Shown: positions 7,847 through 19,170, numbered from the stretch's first letter. The stretch is 53,949 nt of DNA from Gemmatimonadota bacterium (GCA_002709665.1 PAQK01000046.1:76912-130860), one strand, 5' to 3'. Notes: generated by a model from the letters alone, not told the origin. Made by a program: numbers and translations.

Positions 7847-8464
7847 TCAGGCGAGCGCATCCGCTAGACGGGAGAGGGTTGTTTCTAAGTTTGCGTACCC
7901 TTTTACGATCCACGTCTGAGTCGTGTCGTGTTTGAGTACCAGGCTTGGGAATTCGCGGACGGTGAGGGATCGGCGGAGGTTGAAATCGTCCTGCAAAAGG
8001 GATTCGGTGACTTCCGATGTCAAGTCATATTCAAACCTGCGTTTGTCCAGACCAATCTCGTCGGCGAGGGCTACAAGCGTTGCGTTGTCAGAGGGATTGC
8101 GGGCTTCCTGGTAGTATGCCCGCTGGATGGCTTCGAACATTTCGGGTACTGAGTTTTCTTGCTGTGCCGAGGCGGCGAGGACGGCTCTACAGGCAGGATA
8201 CGTAGAGCGTCGTGGTTGACAGTTTGTCCAGAAATCCCAATTGAAGGTGGCTCCTGCCTCCTCTGTCACCTGACGCCAGTTCATCTGGACGTATTGACGA
8301 GTTTCTTCCGGCATAGGTTCGTCAGAGTCTTTGGCCAGACCTCCCATCACGTAGACAAGGGAAATACCTTGGGGTAATGCCGTCCGGACCTCATCCAGGA
8401 CCGGTTTGAACCCCCAGCACCAGGAACACATCGGGTCGGCTACGTAGTAGAGGATGGAGGACAT
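7847..8464 (-). CDS. DsbA-family thioredoxin-fold protein (FrnE-like)
   Basis: A 205-residue protein with a DsbA-type thioredoxin fold. The redox motif C13-S-W-C16 lies directly after the first strand ('LYYVADPMCSWCWGFKP'), followed by the helical insertion and a C-terminal 'REFPSLVL' segment with the cis-Pro expected opposite the active site. There is no signal peptide, so it is cytoplasmic like FrnE-type and 2-hydroxychromene-2-carboxylate isomerase-type relatives; the CxxC favours an oxidoreductase role. The open frame extends to 8551, but the extra 29 residues are Arg/Pro-rich and unlikely. The ATG at 8462-8464 has only a weak GGA upstream. Confidence 0.75.
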   Translation of the reverse strand: MSSILYYVADPMCSWCWGFKPVLDEVRTALPQGISLVYVMGGLAKDSDEPMPEETRQYVQMNWRQVTEEAGATFNWDFWTNCQPRRSTYPACRAVLAASAQQENSVPEMFEAIQRAYYQEARNPSDNATLVALADEIGLDKRRFEYDLTSEVTESLLQDDFNLRRSLTVREFPSLVLKHDTTQTWIVKGYANLETTLSRLADALA

Positions 8465-8655
8465 GGGAGATCCGGGATTAGAGGCAAAAGGCGTCCTAGG
8501 TCCTGGGTCCGGCGTTCGACAGAAACAAGAGCGCAAACGGTGGCCGCACAATTGTGGATCGATCGAGTTGGCAAATATCCGTTGTTCTTGACGCAGCTCG
8601 AACGTGCGGGGTTACTTCCGCGGGCAACTCAACCATTCCAGAACCTAACCATCGC

Positions 8656-8689
8656 AAAGAAAAAAGGCAAGGGACAGTGCCCTTGCCTT
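8656..8689 (-). terminator. Rho-independent terminator of fliG
   Basis: A perfect 10-bp stem, AAGGCAAGGG (8664-8673) with its complement (8680-8689), and a 6-base loop. It is followed on the minus strand by TTTTTTCTTT. It is 25 bp after the fliG stop codon. Confidence 0.85.
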
Positions 8690-8714
8690 GACCATTCCGG
8701 TATATGAGCCGGTC

Positions 8715-9731
8715 CTACACAAATACGTCATTTATGTCGCCACGGACAACCGTGACTTGACCTGCATCTTCCAGTTGACGTAGCGTCTGGACGATGCGCA
8801 GCTGTACATCCTCAACGTCCGACATTCGAAGGGGACCCATGAATTCGATATCTTCCTTCAGCATCGAGGCAACACGATCTGACATATTCGAGACGAATCT
8901 GTCCTTCACCGCCGGGCTGGCGCCCTTCAGTGCCATTGCCAGCTCCTTTGAATCCACTTCGCGCAAGAGCATCTGAATCTCCCGGTCGGTAAGGTTCGCA
9001 ATGTCGTCGAAGACGAACATCTTGTTCCTCACATTTTCCGCAAGTTCAGGATTCTTTGCATCCATCCGCTCCAAAACCGCCATCTCAGTGGAACGCCCCG
9101 TGCGGTTCAGAATCTCCGCAACGGCCTTGGGCCCGCCGATTTCCGTAACCTGACCCGCTAAAATTGCCTGGAGATCGCCCGCCAGACTGTCCTCCAGCTC
9201 CCGCAGGACCTGCGGCGAGATGTTGTCCATTTGTGCAATTCGGAACGACACATCCGCCTGGAGTTCCTCCCTCAAGCCATTCATCACACCTGCAGCCTGA
9301 GTCGGCTCCAGTTGGGAGAGGATTAGCGCGATTGTCTGAGGATGTTCCTTCGAAACAAAGGGAACGATCTGAGCGGGATCAACATTTCTCAACATATAGA
9401 ATCCGCTGGTGGTGGTGCTGTTCACCCGATCCAGCAAATTCTCCGCTTTTCTTGGCCCTACGGCCATTTCCAGGGCCCCCCGGGCGAATTCTATACCGCC
9501 CTGTGAGACATATTTTCCGGCCAGGAGGAAATGTTCGAACTCCTCCAGAACCTTATCTTCCTGATCGGCGGTAACCACTTCCACCTCGGCAATGGCCTGC
9601 GCGATCTCCTCAATCTCGAAATCAGACAGGTATTTCATCACCTCGGCAGTGGTCTGCTGACCCAGCGCGATCAACAAAATTGCGGCTTTTTGCCGTGCAG
9701 TTACTTCATTATCCAGCTCTGGCAACGTCAC
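8715..9731 (-). CDS. fliG: Flagellar motor switch protein FliG
   Basis: A 338-residue FliG, the rotor protein at the MS ring/C ring junction that contacts the stator and sets the sense of rotation. The N domain starts 'TARQKAAILLIALG'. The middle domain has the EHPQTIALILSQ motif. The C-terminal domain has the torque-generating helix with alternating charged residues ('REVDSKELAMALKGASPAVKDRF'). GTG 9729-9731 with AAAGGATGG upstream is chosen; the longer frame to 9788 adds 19 unlikely residues, and 338 is the usual length. It is transcribed alone, with its own terminator, away from any other flagellar gene here. Confidence 0.95.
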   Translation of the reverse strand: MTLPELDNEVTARQKAAILLIALGQQTTAEVMKYLSDFEIEEIAQAIAEVEVVTADQEDKVLEEFEHFLLAGKYVSQGGIEFARGALEMAVGPRKAENLLDRVNSTTTSGFYMLRNVDPAQIVPFVSKEHPQTIALILSQLEPTQAAGVMNGLREELQADVSFRIAQMDNISPQVLRELEDSLAGDLQAILAGQVTEIGGPKAVAEILNRTGRSTEMAVLERMDAKNPELAENVRNKMFVFDDIANLTDREIQMLLREVDSKELAMALKGASPAVKDRFVSNMSDRVASMLKEDIEFMGPLRMSDVEDVQLRIVQTLRQLEDAGQVTVVRGDINDVFV

Positions 9732-9829
9732 TTCACCATCCTTTCTACAAATAAACGGACGCGGTCTCCCCAATGAACATACAGGCATAGCTTATTGTGC
9801 ATATTCTCGCAGTTTCGTTCACGTAGTTG

Positions 9830-9861
9830 ATTTTAGCAAATCGTGTACCGAAATCTGTCAA
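9830..9861 (-). promoter_or_regulatory. Possible extended -10 promoter of fliG
   Basis: On the minus strand TTGACA (9856-9861) and TAAAAT (9830-9835) preceded by TGC, an extended -10. The 20-bp spacer is long. It lies about 100 bp upstream of the fliG start. Confidence 0.35.
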
Positions 9862-10017
9862 CAGGATTCGTGCCAGGGCATGCCAACAAGCAAAATCCGC
9901 TTGCGTCCCATCGTGAACTCTCACTACCTCGGTACTCCCAACCCCCAAATCCAACCGGGGAAATTATTCGGCAAATGTACAAGGAGCTCCCTCATCTCTT
10001 TCGCAGGAGGTTAGCCC

Positions 10018-10482
10018 GTGAAGATAGAAGTCACCATAAATGGAAAACTGCACGTTGACGATGTGGAACCCAGGCTGCTTCTGGTCCACTACCTGCGCGA
10101 CGTGCTGGGACTTACCGGCACCCACGTGGGATGCGAAACCAGCATCTGTGGGGCCTGCACCATACTGCTGAACGGCTCGGCGGTCAAATCCTGCACCACT
10201 TTGGCGGTTCAAGCAAGCGGTGCGGAAATCACAACCATTGAAGGACTTGCGGAAAATGGCGACCTGCATCCCGTCCAGGAAGGGTTCTGGGAGTGCCACG
10301 GCCTTCAGTGCGGCTTTTGCACGCCAGGGATGATCATCAGCGTGCACCAGCTGCTAGAGCGCAACGCCAAACCAACTGAGGCAGAAATTCGACGCGGCAT
10401 CGAGGGCAACCTCTGTCGCTGCACCGGCTACCAGCACATTGTGGATGCCGTACAATACGCCGCCGAGAAAATGAACGCATAA
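10018..10482 (+). CDS. Molybdenum hydroxylase small (2Fe-2S) subunit, cluster 1
   Basis: A 154-residue iron-sulfur subunit of the xanthine dehydrogenase / CO dehydrogenase family that passes electrons from the molybdenum site to FAD. The plant-type cluster is held by C39, C44, C47 and C59. The second cluster domain has C98-x2-C101 and C133-x-C135. Start is GTG 10018 with AGGAGG 8 bp upstream. The large-subunit gene begins 12 bp after its stop. The cytoplasmic heterotrimer is completed by the next two genes. It is 154 residues, normal for the family. Confidence 0.93.
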   Translation: MKIEVTINGKLHVDDVEPRLLLVHYLRDVLGLTGTHVGCETSICGACTILLNGSAVKSCTTLAVQASGAEITTIEGLAENGDLHPVQEGFWECHGLQCGFCTPGMIISVHQLLERNAKPTEAEIRRGIEGNLCRCTGYQHIVDAVQYAAEKMNA

Positions 10483-10494
10483 AGGAGGTTTCCC

Positions 10495-12822
<2,328 letters not shown>

Positions 12823-12891
12823 TTCAGCTTGGCAACCTGATCGTCTTGACAACCAGATCTCGGCTTCGACATCTCACTCCGGAGAAAAAAG

Positions 12892-13770
12892 ATGATACCA
12901 AGCAAATTCGACTATCACGCACCCAAGACGCTTAAGAAGGCGCTGAGCCTGATTGGCGAACATGGGGATAACGCCAAAGTCCTGGCCGGAGGCCACAGCC
13001 TCATTCCGCTAATGAAACTCAGATTCGCTGCTCCAGACGTTGTCATCGATTTGGGTCAGGTTGGTGGACTCAGCGGCGTCCGGGTCTCAAAGGACGGCAC
13101 CATCCATATCGGTGCAATGGCTACACACCACACAGTTGAGAGCGCTCGTGGACTAAAGAGCAAGTGCCAGCTTCTCTCCGAGACTGCCTCTGTCATCGGT
13201 GACGCCCAGGTCCGCAACCGCGGCACCATAGGCGGAAGCCTCGTCCACGCAGATCCTGCAGCCGACTGGCCGGCAGCCATCTTGGCGCTGAACGCCCAGC
13301 TGGAAATCTCAAGTGCGGACGGCTCTCGCACTGTGTCTGCAGGAGACTTCTTCATGGACCTGCTTACGACGGATATAAAACCGGGAGAGCTGCTTACGGA
13401 GATCACCATTGCAGTTCCTCCCGCTAACTCGGGCGGCGCCTACGAGAAGATGCATCAGTCGGCATCCGGCTTCGCTATTGCGGGAGTGGCGGCCCAGGTC
13501 ACCCTGGACAGCAGCGGAAACTGCGCTGCGGCAGGAATCGGCGTCACCGGCGTAGCATCTGTACCATACCGTGCGGCGGCGGTAGAAGCGGCTCTCGTTG
13601 GAGGTCCCTTTACCGAAGACGCCATCGCGGCTGCCGCGGACAAGGCCGTTGACGGTGTGGATCCAGACGATCTCCAGGGTGATCTTCACGCGTCCGGCGA
13701 GTATCGTGTGCACCTGGCAAAGCTATTTGCTGCGAGGGCAATCGCCAGGGCGGCCAATCTGGCTGGGTAA
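12892..13770 (+). CDS. Molybdenum hydroxylase FAD-binding medium subunit, cluster 1
   Basis: A 292-residue FAD-binding subunit of the same enzyme. It has the pyrophosphate-binding AGGHSLIP motif (32-39) and the TIGGS motif (about 112-116), both typical of CoxM-type subunits, and the C-terminal domain of this class. It carries electrons from the iron-sulfur subunit to an external acceptor. ATG 12892 has GGAG (12881-12884) upstream. A 69-bp gap separates it from the large-subunit gene, and a hairpin at 13791-13828 follows its stop. Confidence 0.92.
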   Translation: MIPSKFDYHAPKTLKKALSLIGEHGDNAKVLAGGHSLIPLMKLRFAAPDVVIDLGQVGGLSGVRVSKDGTIHIGAMATHHTVESARGLKSKCQLLSETASVIGDAQVRNRGTIGGSLVHADPAADWPAAILALNAQLEISSADGSRTVSAGDFFMDLLTTDIKPGELLTEITIAVPPANSGGAYEKMHQSASGFAIAGVAAQVTLDSSGNCAAAGIGVTGVASVPYRAAAVEAALVGGPFTEDAIAAAADKAVDGVDPDDLQGDLHASGEYRVHLAKLFAARAIARAANLAG

Positions 13771-13790
13771 ACAAGAGACTCGGTAGATTT

Positions 13791-13828
13791 CAGAGGGCCC
13801 CGCTATTGAGAAATTGTGGGGCCCTCTG
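13791..13828. terminator. Strong hairpin after molybdenum hydroxylase genes
   Basis: A perfect 11-bp stem, CAGAGGGCCCC (13791-13801) with its complement (13818-13828), and a 16-base loop. There is no U run, so it may attenuate or protect the message rather than terminate. The coxG-like gene is 170 bp further on. Confidence 0.5.
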
Positions 13829-13997
13829 ATGTACCTAGAATTTGTGAGACCACCATACGTCGTGTCCCCAGGTATGCACACAAGGGCGAGCAGGACTTTC
13901 GGGCTTGATATTGGAGGGAATCCCTTTAAATTGGCTTTGCATTTTACCCGCAACGTCAGGTTCGCAATTCTGTTGACATGGAACCAAAGGAGGCGCA

Positions 13998-14504
13998 TTG
14001 AAGATCCAGGGCAAATACACCATAAACGTGAACCCGGAACGTGTGTTCGAAATCCTCACCGACCCTGAGGCGCTCGGGAGATGCATGCCCGGCACTCAGG
14101 AGCTTACGCTAACGGAGGAAAACACCTACAGCCTGGCCATCACAGCAGGCGTGGGTGCCATCAAGGGCAGTTATAAAGGCACTGTCAAGCTGGATGACCT
14201 ACGTCCTCCCGAGCACTACAGAATGATCGTTGAGGTGAAAGGTAAGACGGGTTTTGTCAAAGGAGAGGGTGAGATTGACCTGGCTACGGAGGGGGACGGA
14301 ACCCAGATCACTTACAGCGGCAATGTTCAGATGGGAGGTCCTGTGGCGTCGGTTGGCCAACGCCTACACTCCAGCACGGCCAAACTGATGACACGTCAGC
14401 TCTTCGGGGCGATCGAAGCTGAGGCGAAGGCTGCACCGGGGGAAGAGGTGAAGCACGGGGTGGTTAGAGATATTATGCGGACGGTGAAGAGGAAAAAGCA
14501 GTAG
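13998..14504 (+). CDS. CoxG-like SRPBCC protein
   Basis: A 168-residue protein of the CoxG (carbon monoxide dehydrogenase subunit G) branch of the START/SRPBCC fold. The N-terminus 'GKYTINVNPERVFEILTDPEALGRCMPG' is split here by family signature: strand, then 'V-F-x-x-L-x-D-P-x-x-L-x-x-C-x-P-G'. The mid region 'GxVKLDDLRPPEHY' also fits. CoxG helps membrane recruitment of CO dehydrogenase in Oligotropha; related genes go with many molybdenum hydroxylases. The last 15 residues are basic (RTVKRKKQ), which could contact membrane or protein. TTG 13998 is preceded by AAAGGAGG. It is in line with cluster 1 and probably serves it. Confidence 0.85.
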   Translation: MKIQGKYTINVNPERVFEILTDPEALGRCMPGTQELTLTEENTYSLAITAGVGAIKGSYKGTVKLDDLRPPEHYRMIVEVKGKTGFVKGEGEIDLATEGDGTQITYSGNVQMGGPVASVGQRLHSSTAKLMTRQLFGAIEAEAKAAPGEEVKHGVVRDIMRTVKRKKQ

Positions 14505-14558
14505 AGGCGACGACGGACGACAAAAACAGAAGATACGGTTACAAAGGGGAGTTCGGAC

Positions 14559-14975
14559 ATTCCTTACAAGTTCGAACAACTGGAAGTGTTGCAATTGGCA
14601 GTAGAATACATTGATTTGATGTATGAGATTGCCGACCAACTGCCAAAACGAGAGGAGTTCAATCTTGGATCGCAGACTAGGCGTGCCGCGACTTCTGTGG
14701 CATTGAAGATTGCTGAAGGATCGACAGGTCAGTCCGACCCGGAGCAAAGCCGTTTCCTTGGATGTGCTTTGCGATCGCTCATGGAAACCGTTGCGTGTCA
14801 ACATTTGATCAAACGGCGAGAGTATGAAATCAATCCAGAAGATTTGGTAGAGGTATATCGCAAGAGTGAGACACTGTCTCGAAAACTTCAGGCAATGAAA
14901 AGGGCAATTACTCCTCGAGGCAATCACTTCCGTGAGGATGAACCAACGTATACTGTAAAGCAGGGCAAGCAGTAG
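14559..14975 (+). CDS. Four-helix bundle (S23-type) protein, unusual start
   Basis: A protein of the four-helix bundle family named after the 23S rRNA intervening-sequence protein ('RRAATSVALKIAEGS', 'SRFLGCALRSLMETV'). Function is unknown; members pentamerise. The nearest standard start is GTG 14586, but family resemblance begins earlier: 'IPYKFEQLEVLQLAVEY' is the expected N-terminus. The frame offers only ATT at 14559, preceded by AAAGGGGAG at the right distance. So either ATT is used as a rare start or the original start codon has been lost. From ATT it is 138 residues, from GTG 129. It is not within an rRNA gene here. Confidence 0.75.
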   Translation: MPYKFEQLEVLQLAVEYIDLMYEIADQLPKREEFNLGSQTRRAATSVALKIAEGSTGQSDPEQSRFLGCALRSLMETVACQHLIKRREYEINPEDLVEVYRKSETLSRKLQAMKRAITPRGNHFREDEPTYTVKQGKQ

Positions 14976-15058
14976 CGTCCCTGCAGTCTCTGGGTTTGAC
15001 CCTGGTTTCGTCAGTGGTCAATAGTCTGTCGTCCGATCCTTTACTCATCGAGGTTAGC

Positions 15059-15421
15059 TTGTTCATCAACTGGAACGAAATACCTGTAAACGAAGTCGCG
15101 CCGGGCGTTCGCATCAAAGCGCCGTATGGGGAAAATCTGATGATCTCCCTGCTGGATATGGATGAAGGAGCAGTGGTTCCTCTCCACCATCATCCGCACG
15201 AGCAAGGCGGAATCATGATCAGTGGAAAAATGGAACTCACAATCGGGGACGAGACCCGAACGGTGACCAAGGATGAAGCTTACCTGATAGGGCCGAATGT
15301 ACCACATCGAGCGGTGGCAGTCGGCGGGCCGGCACTTGCACTAGACATCTTTTCGCCCGTTAGAGAGGACTATGCCGATCTGGTCAATCGGTATATCCCA
15401 CCATCCGATGATTCACGATAG
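15059..15421 (+). CDS. Cupin-domain protein
   Basis: A 120-residue single cupin barrel. Motif 1 is 'VPLHHHPHEQGGIMISG' with three adjacent histidines and the downstream Glu-or-Gln position (here Gln); motif 2 contributes His in 'PNVPHRAVA'. Such small cupins bind a divalent metal and act as isomerases, dioxygenases or sensors of sugar-like ligands. TTG 15059-15061 with GAGG five bases upstream is the preferred start; the frame extends to 14996, but those 21 residues look non-coding. A hairpin at 15462-15482 follows. Confidence 0.75.
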   Translation: MFINWNEIPVNEVAPGVRIKAPYGENLMISLLDMDEGAVVPLHHHPHEQGGIMISGKMELTIGDETRTVTKDEAYLIGPNVPHRAVAVGGPALALDIFSPVREDYADLVNRYIPPSDDSR

Positions 15422-15461
15422 ATGGCTCTTGTCAACACCTTCACCCATGAAAGGTAGAAAC

Positions 15462-15482
15462 GGGCGGTCGTACAGGCCGCCC
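15462..15482. terminator. Hairpin after the cupin gene
   Basis: An 8-bp GC-rich stem (15462-15469 with 15475-15482, one G-T pair) and a 5-base loop, 40 bp after the cupin stop. The downstream run is weak (TTACAATTT). Confidence 0.5.
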
Positions 15483-15596
15483 TTACAATTTCCCTCACAT
15501 CAGACCCTGTTGCCCTAAGCGCAACCTGGTCACCCCTGGAGATCTCAAATGGGTGCTGCTGACGAATTCCGATACAACCGACTCACCTGACCTGAG

Positions 15597-15830
15597 ATGA
15601 ACGATGCAATTGAAATGCAGAAAGTGGTAATTCTGCCGACAGGTTCAACCGAACAGCAGGGCCATTACCTCCCGCTGGATGTGGATGTCTTTCTCTGTGT
15701 GACCGTGTGTCACGAAATTGGCAGGCGGATACCGGATCAGGTGCTCGTGTTGCCGCCCATTGCCTACGGTCTGAATATGCATCACATCGATTTCCCCGGA
15801 ACGATCCACATTGAGCCCGAGGTCTTCATC
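15597..15830 (+). pseudogene. Creatininase-family amidohydrolase, N-terminal remnant
   Basis: About 78 codons match the N-terminus of creatininase-type metal-dependent amidohydrolases: 'LPTGSTEQQGHYLPLDVDV' carries the metal-ligand Glu and Asp, with Gln where the family usually has His (EQHG). 'LPPIAYGLNMHH' then 'FPGTIHIEPE' follow. Family members are about 240-270 residues. The match stops abruptly near 15830, where a different gene remnant (HigB-like) begins in another frame. This is a deletion or recombination junction. Confidence 0.7.
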
Positions 15831-15831
15831 T

Positions 15832-16048
15832 GTCAAAGCCCTGAAGGGATTTCCTGGCGTCCTGGAGAAGTGACTTTGCACCGGATACCTATCGGGCGGC
15901 ATACGCTATAAAGCTCGGACAGAGCATCTACGTGTTGAACGCGTTCCAGAAGAAATCCAAACGGGGCGGTGCAATTCCCAGAGAGGATGTGGCCCTCATC
16001 AGGAGCCGTTTAAAGACGGTGAAGGACTTGGCAAACAAGGAGCAGTGA
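15832..16048 (+). pseudogene. HigB-type toxin remnant
   Basis: The C-terminal two thirds of a phage Gp49-like/HigB (RelE-superfamily) toxin, an mRNA interferase. The first segment, 'VKALKGFPGVLEK' (15832-15870), is followed by TGA. A one-base shift to 15872 restores 'SDFAPDTYRAAYAIK', then 'SIYVLNAFQKKSKRGG' and 'LIRSRLK' to the stop at 16046-16048. The N-terminus is missing at the junction with the creatininase remnant. The antitoxin-like frame starts 2 bp later, as in intact higBA pairs. Confidence 0.7.
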
Positions 16049-16050
16049 AG

Positions 16051-16407
16051 ATGAGTAGGATTCGTGCTACAAAAACACCAAGTTCGTACAAGGATCTGGG
16101 ATTCAAGAATCCTGAAAAATGGTAGGCAAAGGCCAACCTTGCCATTCGCATTAACAATCTCATCGAATCACGCAGCCTCACTCAGTCGAAAGCCCCTAAG
16201 ATTCTTGGGACCACCCGGCCACGGATTGCGGATCTGAATCGCGGTCAATTGGATAAGCTTTCGCTTGAAAAATTGTTGGCATTCTTACTGGCGTCAGATC
16301 AAAATGTCGAGATAATTGTTCATCCAAGATCAAGTGATTCCGCGCGAATCCGCGTCAATGAATTGGCGATGCAACTGACCTGCCGTCCTGATTCACAGTT
16401 CGTGTGA
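16051..16407 (+). pseudogene. HigA-type antitoxin with one in-frame TAG
   Basis: A 118-codon frame encoding an XRE-type antitoxin: 'LAIRINNLIESRSLTQSKA' then 'LGTTRPRIADLNRGQLDKL' is the helix-turn-helix, followed by 'DQNVEIIVHP'. It is open apart from one TAG at 16123-16125 (codon 25), where relatives have a residue such as Leu (TTG to TAG would need one change). An internal restart is possible but no good site is seen. Because the toxin is also broken, this is a dead toxin-antitoxin pair. Confidence 0.7.
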
Positions 16408-16601
16408 CCGGTTCATCCTTAAACCCAATGACGGTTGGAAAAGACATGCGCACCGGAATACCTATCCTTACATTCTGGGGACACCTCCAACGAGCGTGCT
16501 CAGACACTTTTCCAAGCTATCTTGCACAGGATGGATGAGGCTATTTCCGACCACCCACTTCAAGAATTGATCTAACCTACCCACAGTGAAAGGCTCGCAT
16601 C

Positions 16602-18005
16602 TTGGCAACTGACCGACCAAACATCATGCTTCTACAGGGGGAAGATGTGGGCCTTCACCTTGGCTGCTATCCTGGAAACGAATACAGCTCGACCCCGAAC
16701 CTGGACCAGCTGGCCGCTGATGGGACACGATTCGAAAATGGCTTCAGTCACTCGCCTGTTTGCGCACCAAGCAGGGGAGGGATGGTCACCGGGTGCTATC
16801 CCTGGACGACCGGGGTCCACCATATGCGATCGACGCTGCTGAACCCGCCCCGTTGCTTCACCCAGGAACTCATGGATGCCGGATACCACGTCTCGTGGCC
16901 AACCAAGATGGACTTCAATTTCGAGCCGCCGGTGGGCTGGGTTCACCGCCGCGAATCATGGGTGGACTGCCCGGCACCAGATCAGCCATTCTTCGTATAC
17001 GAAAACTTCAGCGCATCGCATGAGAGCAGCATGTGGCGTGATGAGGAAAGCCAGCGCAAGCAAGTGCATAAACACTTGAGCGCCGATCAATTGCACGATC
17101 CTGCCTATGCCCCGGTCCCGCCATACTTGCGGGATACCCCTCAGATGCGCGAACAGCTGGTGAAGTACTATGACAGCCTGAGCGCAATCGATCACCTGAT
17201 AGGCCTCCGGCTTCGCTGGCTGGAGGAACAAGGATTATTGGAGAACACAGTCGTCATCTTCTTAAGTGATCACGGTCGCGGAATTCCCAGAGAAAAACGA
17301 TGGTGCTATGAAGCCGGACTCCACATGCCATTGATCGTCCGTTGGCCTGGACACCTGACCCCAGGCAGTGCCAGCAACGATCTGGTAGGCTGGGTCGACA
17401 TCGCACCAACCATGCTCGCTATATCGAGCGCAGAAATCCCTGATCACTACCAGGGCCAGGTCTTCCTCGGCAAGGACAAGTCATCCCCAAGAGAATACGT
17501 ATTCGCCGGTAGGGACCGTATGGACGAAGTGTTCGACCGGGTCCGGGTCGCCCGGGACAAGCGCTGGCACTACATCCGAAACGACTTTCCCGGACTCCCC
17601 TGGGCACAACGACAGACCTACATGGAACAACAATCCATCATGCCCGTGATGCGGGAAATGAACGCCAAGGGGGAACTCCAGGGTCCGGAGGCCTGCTTCT
17701 TCCAGAATCGGAAGCCATTGGAGGAACTCTACGACGCAGTGAATGACCCGGGTATGGTTAACAACCTGGCTGTGGACCCCGAACATCGTGAGACTGTGAT
17801 AAGGCTGTCCGATGCATTGGACGATTTGCGCCAACAGTATGGAGACCTAGGTGAGACCACCGAAGAAACACTCATCGAACAGGGACTGGTAGCAAACCGA
17901 TTGGAAGAATACAGAGAACGGTTACAGCCTCTACCCAAACACCTCCAGATTGGTCCTGAACCTATTCCGCTAACTATGGATGAAGCCGTGGAATACTCGC
18001 GGTGA
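16602..18005 (+). CDS. Type I sulfatase (CxPSR), no signal peptide
   Basis: A 467-residue sulfatase of the alkaline-phosphatase superfamily, resembling the heparan N-sulfatase branch. The activation motif C54-A-P-S-R58, completed by T-G at 63-64, is the type converted to formylglycine by an anaerobic or aerobic maturase. The N-terminal metal site reads GEDVG rather than the usual DDxG. 'FLSDHG' and the 'AGLHMPLIVRWPG' strand-turn are present. No export signal is visible, so it may act inside the cell on imported fragments. TTG 16602 is preceded by AAAGG. A GH43-like gene starts 76 bp downstream, suggesting joint use on a sulfated sugar. Confidence 0.9.
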   Translation: MATDRPNIMLLQGEDVGLHLGCYPGNEYSSTPNLDQLAADGTRFENGFSHSPVCAPSRGGMVTGCYPWTTGVHHMRSTLLNPPRCFTQELMDAGYHVSWPTKMDFNFEPPVGWVHRRESWVDCPAPDQPFFVYENFSASHESSMWRDEESQRKQVHKHLSADQLHDPAYAPVPPYLRDTPQMREQLVKYYDSLSAIDHLIGLRLRWLEEQGLLENTVVIFLSDHGRGIPREKRWCYEAGLHMPLIVRWPGHLTPGSASNDLVGWVDIAPTMLAISSAEIPDHYQGQVFLGKDKSSPREYVFAGRDRMDEVFDRVRVARDKRWHYIRNDFPGLPWAQRQTYMEQQSIMPVMREMNAKGELQGPEACFFQNRKPLEELYDAVNDPGMVNNLAVDPEHRETVIRLSDALDDLRQQYGDLGETTEETLIEQGLVANRLEEYRERLQPLPKHLQIGPEPIPLTMDEAVEYSR

Positions 18006-18081
18006 ATCTCCTAGCTTTCACCTAGTTCATCGACCACTGTCCAATACCGCCGACTTGTAACTTAGTTGAGGATCCGATTCT

Positions 18082-19170
18082 TTGGCCTATTTCGACCTAA
18101 CTCGAACCGACCTGTTGTTCCCCATGCCTATCAACATTCCTGAACCGGGTCCGTATTACACCTGCCTGGTCTCAATGTCAGATGTGGCCTCCTTCCCTTA
18201 TGAATATGCTCTCTTCTTCTCTCCCGATCACCATCGAGAGGAAGGCGGGATCTGGCTGTATTTATGCGATGGCGAACCCACCGAATATGCCAATTGGATC
18301 TCTTACGAAGAGGCAGTTGCTTCCGGTAAGTTCGACCATGTTACCGACAAGCCTGACTCGAATCCCATTTACCTGGACTCTGTTCAAGGGTCAGGACATA
18401 CCGAAACACCCCATGCGAATGTGATCGACGGCTTGGTATACATGACCTATCACAAGAACGGGATCGACGGCACCCAGCGGACACTGCTTGCCACGTCACA
18501 GGATGGTATAAATTTCTCGCGGATTCATGGCAACGAAAATTCTGTTGTCCTCACATACGACACGAGCATCGATCCTGGTGAAGGCCATACCGGATACTTC
18601 AGATGGTCCCCAAACCCGTTTCCCGACATCGAACAGAAATATGTCGGCTACTCGCTTCACGGAGGTGGGGACGACTACCACTCGGCGATATGGGCTTCAA
18701 ATGACGCCATCTCCTGGAAAAGACTCGACATCCTCACCCCCATCGAAGGATACGCGCTCGACAGTGGAGGCCACATTCTGATATGGCACGAAATGGACCC
18801 GGCCTCCATCACCCAACTCCCCACGGGTGAGTTTACCGCGATCTGCGGAGTGGGCAGCAGAGCATCGGGAGGAGCTCCGCGTATCACCGAACTCTACGAA
18901 GTGTTCCTTGCCGGAGATGGAAGAACACTTACCCGTCGGTGTCGCAAGGTCCTTGGAATCGGTGGACCTGATTCTCCGGACGCTGAAGAACTGGCATCTC
19001 CCACTTCTATCTTCATAGGCAACACCATCCACCTCATCTACGTTGGAGCTAGCAAGGGGGGCTCGGTCAACACAGTCCTAGGGGCAAAGGGGAAGGTTAA
19101 CAGGAAAGCCAGAGGAAGTACGAAGCTGCAGAAGTCAGAACCACAGAGACATATATACAACAGGGTTTGA
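18082..19170 (+). CDS. GH43-like five-bladed propeller protein
   Basis: A 362-residue protein with repeated 'SxDGxxW/F' and 'WASNDAISWKRL'-type blades typical of clan GH-F/J five-bladed propellers (GH43, GH32, GH68 and non-catalytic relatives). 'SGHTETPHANVI' and 'MTYHKNG' recall the substrate-facing strands; I cannot assign the catalytic Asp/Glu set with confidence. There is no signal peptide, like the adjoining sulfatase. The last 35 residues are lysine-rich and unlike the rest; a run of six G at about 19056-19061 could mark a frameshift that replaced the true C-terminus. TTG 18082 is preceded by GAGGATC. Confidence 0.6.
   Translation: MAYFDLTRTDLLFPMPINIPEPGPYYTCLVSMSDVASFPYEYALFFSPDHHREEGGIWLYLCDGEPTEYANWISYEEAVASGKFDHVTDKPDSNPIYLDSVQGSGHTETPHANVIDGLVYMTYHKNGIDGTQRTLLATSQDGINFSRIHGNENSVVLTYDTSIDPGEGHTGYFRWSPNPFPDIEQKYVGYSLHGGGDDYHSAIWASNDAISWKRLDILTPIEGYALDSGGHILIWHEMDPASITQLPTGEFTAICGVGSRASGGAPRITELYEVFLAGDGRTLTRRCRKVLGIGGPDSPDAEELASPTSIFIGNTIHLIYVGASKGGSVNTVLGAKGKVNRKARGSTKLQKSEPQRHIYNRV

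Noticed and set aside
7614-7919. Overlapping open frames on both strands after the acylase gene
   Set aside because: They lie in an intergenic repeat-like spacer and run into the DsbA-fold gene; they show no coding signature.
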